23,040 bases of DNA from a virus. The stretch lies in the IMG/VR virus record IMGVR_UViG_3300009180_000227, positions 1-23,040 of that record. One strand, written 5' to 3'. Of the stretch, positions 20,590 to 23,040 are shown one piece after another; positions within the stretch are counted from its first letter, which is position 1, and each line of letters opens with the position of its first letter. The notes beneath the pieces are model-generated. The model made no database searches, was not told the DNA's origin, and worked only from the letters and a program-made list of their open reading frames with translations. The translations under genes and the position numbers were made by a program.

Positions 20590-22179
20590 TTAGTTCGGGT
20601 TGCGTCCGGGGCGCATGGGGGTGGGGAGGGTTTGGCTGGCGAGGGAGTCGCCTTGACCTGCGTTGGCAGCGTTAGTGCGGTCTAACGACGCGGGGTTTTG
20701 CGCAAGTGGGTCGAGGCCCATGGAAGTGTTTTGCTGGTCGATGTACTCCTGGGTGCGGGTGATCTCCTCTTGGATGTCCAGACCGGCGGGTAGAACCTCG
20801 CCCTGTTGCAGGATCTCCAGCAGCGTCTCCTGGGAGATTGCGTTCTGCATGAAGAGTTGGAGCATTGCGGTGATCTGGTTGCCGTCAATCAGGCGGTTCT
20901 CGTAGTCCTGCTCGATCACCACTTGCGGGGGGTCGATGCCGACATACTGGGCGGCAATCTCCAGCATGTTGGTAAGGGCGTTGGCAAGATCGGCGCTGAT
21001 GAGCGCCATGATCGAATCGCTGTCGATCCGATCCATTCTTTTCGCTTCTGCAGCGGCGTTGGTGGTGTTTTGACGGGTGAGGGTGTTGATGCCGAGGCGG
21101 GAAATCTGCTCCTCTAGCGCCTCTAAGCATTTGAGTTGGGAGTCGAAAGCGTCGGTCGTGGGGGCGATGTATTCGGCGCCGCCGTCAACTGGGAGGAGGA
21201 CGGCGGTATTGACGCTGATGCCAACTGGGGAGTCGGCATCGGGGTCGAAGCCGCGCATCGTCAGGATCGGCATGGCGCCGACGTGGATGCTGTGCATGAA
21301 ATCGCAGAAGCGTTGGGCGTAGGCGATGTTTAGGTAGGCGACTTCCAGCAGGGGTGGGACGCTCGTAAGGGTGGAGATGCGGTTGCCGTAGACGGTGACG
21401 AGCGGGATGCGGTCGAGGTCGGTGGTGCCGGATTCGTAGATGCCCCATCCAGCACCATCGTCTTTGCGCCATAACTCATAGCGACCTTTTTCCAAAACGC
21501 GCACCTGCTCCACTTCCTCTTCTCCGAAGCGGCCCACGTCTTCGAGCGCAATCTCGTGGATGCGGACTTGGGTCAGGGGGGCCTGGGGGTTGTTGTTTTC
21601 GGTGCGCCAGCCGCGTATTGACTGGGGGCTGACGTGGATTAGATAGGGCTTGGCGTTGTTGGCGCGTTGGGCGGCGAGGTTGGCAGCTTGGATCGGGGGG
21701 TAGTCCACGATTGCGCTGCTGTGGCCGTACAGCAGGGCGGTTTCCAGTTGCTGGCGGGCAAAACTGTTCAGCGTGGTGCCGTCACCGCATACGTTCTGGG
21801 CCCACTCCTCCCAGTAAGGGTCACCCTGTAGTTGGATGCCCTTGCGCAGGATTAGACCGGCGGCTTGAGACGCAAGGCGTTGGAGGAATGGGGGGAGGAC
21901 GGCGTGGAAGATCCGGCGCTTATAGCTTTCGGGGTCTTCGCGGGGCTCCTGCGGAATGAGGCGGCGGGCGTCTTTGCGCAATGCGGCGGTTCCGCCGATG
22001 CACACGTTGATGGGGTCCCACTTGGGCACCATCGCCCGTACCGCGTTGCTCCTGACTTCTGGGTCGTCGGGTGCTCCGGCTGGGGCGGGGATGGCAGAGC
22101 GCGTGAACGATTGAGAAGCAAGGAGTACGGGCGGCGCGGTGAAGTCGTAACCGGGGTAGGAGCTGTTGTTGGCGGCCAT
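20590..22179 (-). CDS. Portal protein, DUF4055 type
   Basis: A 529-residue protein of the usual portal length. The blocks ESYKRRIFHAVLPPFLQRLA, SQAAGLILRKGIQLQGDPYW, ARQQLETALLYGHSSAIVDY, and later RIPLVTVYGNR, PPLLEVAYLNIAYAQRFCDF are those of the DUF4055 portal group. It forms the dodecameric ring at the packaging vertex. The C-terminal helices contain ITAMLQLFMQNAISQETLLE. It starts at ATG 22179, with a minimal ATG-TAG start-stop pair 12 bases ahead. The portal is followed by MuF and scaffold, the normal order. Confidence 0.9.
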   Translation of the reverse strand: MAANNSSYPGYDFTAPPVLLASQSFTRSAIPAPAGAPDDPEVRSNAVRAMVPKWDPINVCIGGTAALRKDARRLIPQEPREDPESYKRRIFHAVLPPFLQRLASQAAGLILRKGIQLQGDPYWEEWAQNVCGDGTTLNSFARQQLETALLYGHSSAIVDYPPIQAANLAAQRANNAKPYLIHVSPQSIRGWRTENNNPQAPLTQVRIHEIALEDVGRFGEEEVEQVRVLEKGRYELWRKDDGAGWGIYESGTTDLDRIPLVTVYGNRISTLTSVPPLLEVAYLNIAYAQRFCDFMHSIHVGAMPILTMRGFDPDADSPVGISVNTAVLLPVDGGAEYIAPTTDAFDSQLKCLEALEEQISRLGINTLTRQNTTNAAAEAKRMDRIDSDSIMALISADLANALTNMLEIAAQYVGIDPPQVVIEQDYENRLIDGNQITAMLQLFMQNAISQETLLEILQQGEVLPAGLDIQEEITRTQEYIDQQNTSMGLDPLAQNPASLDRTNAANAGQGDSLASQTLPTPMRPGRNPN

Positions 22180-22197
22180 CCCGGCGATCTACATTGC

Positions 22198-22212
22198 GTA
22201 ACCGAGGTTTCC
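22198..22212 (-). promoter_or_regulatory. Boundary motif copy, long form (before the portal gene)
   Basis: The minus strand reads GGAAACCTCGGTTAC, the clearest long-form copy, 18 bases before the portal ATG. A weak GCGC-AAAA-GCGC hairpin lies just upstream of it. Confidence 0.6.
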
Positions 22213-22233
22213 GTTGCGGCGCAAAAGCGCGGT

Positions 22234-23040
22234 TTACTTGTAAATGAAATTGCTGCCGCCTGTTTGATAGCGCTTTAGGCCGGCCAGGCTGTGGACGACA
22301 TAACCGGCGGCATCCACTGGGCCCGATTTGTCGTCTAGACCGAGGCCGCTTTTGTCGGGGGTGCCTTTGGCGTTGTAGGTCTGCGTTTCGAGGGCGCGGA
22401 TGAGGTACTTGCACCGGGGGTGGACCCGCAGGCGGTTGTGCAGGAGGAGCACGTTCATGCTGTTGACGCGATCAGCGACAAGGGGGTTGGAGTTTTGGAC
22501 TTTGACGTGGAGGCCGTTGCGCTTCAGGATGGCGAGGTCTGATTCGGCGGCATTTGTGGTGGTGCGGTGCTTTGAGGCGGCGTCGGGAACAACCGTTAAG
22601 AGGCCGCGTTCGATGTGGCGGGGGTAGCGGTCGTTCAACATGGCCGCGACGGATGGGGTGTCCTTTGGGTGTAGTTCGTCTAGGAAGTGGAATACGTCTT
22701 TGCGCCTGACGCACACTTCGAGGAAACAGTTGCCCACGTTGAAGTCAGCGCCGACGTAGATGCGGTCGTCTTCGCGTAGTTCTTCGTCACTCCAATGCAC
22801 GTCGCGGTCGAAGTACGAGTAGACCGTTGTTTTGTCTAGGGCGGTGAAATTGCCCTCGATGTAGGACGCGATTAACTGGGGAGGGTAGGAGGCGTACAGG
22901 CTTTCGATGAAGCCTGGGGGGAGGTGGGGGTTGTCGGTGGTCTTGGCGCGGATTAGGCGCCGGTCTTCTCCCGCTTGTTCGTCGAACGTCTTCCACATCC
23001 AGTTGTAGCCCTCTGGGGTGGATGCGACGGCGAGTTGAGG
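22234..23040 (-). CDS. terL: Terminase large subunit (partial, C-terminal part)
   Basis: The gene runs off the right edge; 268 residues are visible (the frame is open to 23040). The first residues, LAVASTPEGYNWMWKTF, are the coupling segment (motif III region) between the ATPase and nuclease parts. The RNase H-like nuclease follows: RIYVGADFNVGNCFLEV with Asp at visible residue 99, VVPDAASKHR with Asp at 153, and SGPVDAAGYVVHSL with Asp at 243, giving the three acidic positions expected. It cuts and translocates the genome into the head. The ATPase part (Walker A/B) lies outside the window. The portal follows after 54 bases. Confidence 0.92.
   Translation of the reverse strand, partial: PQLAVASTPEGYNWMWKTFDEQAGEDRRLIRAKTTDNPHLPPGFIESLYASYPPQLIASYIEGNFTALDKTTVYSYFDRDVHWSDEELREDDRIYVGADFNVGNCFLEVCVRRKDVFHFLDELHPKDTPSVAAMLNDRYPRHIERGLLTVVPDAASKHRTTTNAAESDLAILKRNGLHVKVQNSNPLVADRVNSMNVLLLHNRLRVHPRCKYLIRALETQTYNAKGTPDKSGLGLDDKSGPVDAAGYVVHSLAGLKRYQTGGSNFIYK

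Noticed and set aside
3861-22212. Boundary motif as a plain Shine-Dalgarno element
   Set aside because: Distances to start codons range from 0 to 55 bases, and GGAAACC pairs poorly with the bacterial 16S tail; real AGGAGG or AAGGA sites occur separately at the tape measure and 2700 starts.
3861-22212. Boundary motif as an ECF-type -35 box (GGAAC-like)
   Set aside because: Several copies are 0-3 bases from the ATG, so transcription would start inside the gene.
22213-22233. GCGC-AAAA-GCGC hairpin after the terminase gene as a terminator
   Set aside because: The stem is only about four to six pairs and no U-run follows on the minus strand.
1-23040. tRNA genes, insertion sequences, integrase or attachment sites
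   Set aside because: None seen; all stretches are filled by virion genes and no gap exceeds 80 bases without a gene.

Overview
This window looks like the structural (virion) half of a tailed double-stranded DNA phage of the siphovirus type. The supporting evidence is an HK97-type head module, a tail tube protein, a 1012-residue tape measure protein with no contractile sheath gene, and a long run of tail-tip and fibre genes. Fibre modules such as paired GGTGATT motifs, the MANT... N-termini and the MAHFA... protein at the left edge are of a kind common in phages of cyanobacteria. A Synechococcus-type host is therefore my inference; no host gene is visible.

Nearly all genes run on the minus strand, so the gene order reads from high to low coordinates. 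Head module (23040-17869): large terminase (5' end outside the window), DUF4055-type portal, MuF-like head protein, scaffold, major capsid protein, then an intrinsic terminator. Connector and tube module (17484-15831): DnaT_2-type connector, a sigma-70 region-2-like protein, the tail tube protein, then a second terminator. Tail module (14847-1): tape measure, distal-tail-like protein, hub-like protein, several small tail-tip proteins, a 540-residue unknown, a 44-residue gene, a two-frame gene that looks like a frameshifted tail-assembly chaperone, and then adhesion or fibre proteins ending in a glycine-rich fibre.

Two short plus-strand units interrupt this. One (17536-17826) encodes a small helix-turn-helix protein. 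The other (14901-15769) encodes the head-closure and neck/tail-completion proteins, which in most siphoviruses lie in line with the connector and tube genes. Each plus-strand unit begins at a divergent junction and ends against a minus-facing hairpin terminator.

The most interesting signal is a short motif repeated at gene boundaries, GGAAACCTAG with the longer form GGMAAYCTCGGTTAC. It occurs at least 14 times, always in the direction of the gene that follows, including both plus-strand units, where two copies face away from each other. The phage also encodes a sigma-like protein, so a dedicated late-gene control system (sigma factor plus boundary motif) is a testable hypothesis. The second strong signal is an A AAA AAG slippery heptamer at 5580-5574 that would join two overlapping frames into one protein of about 391 residues.
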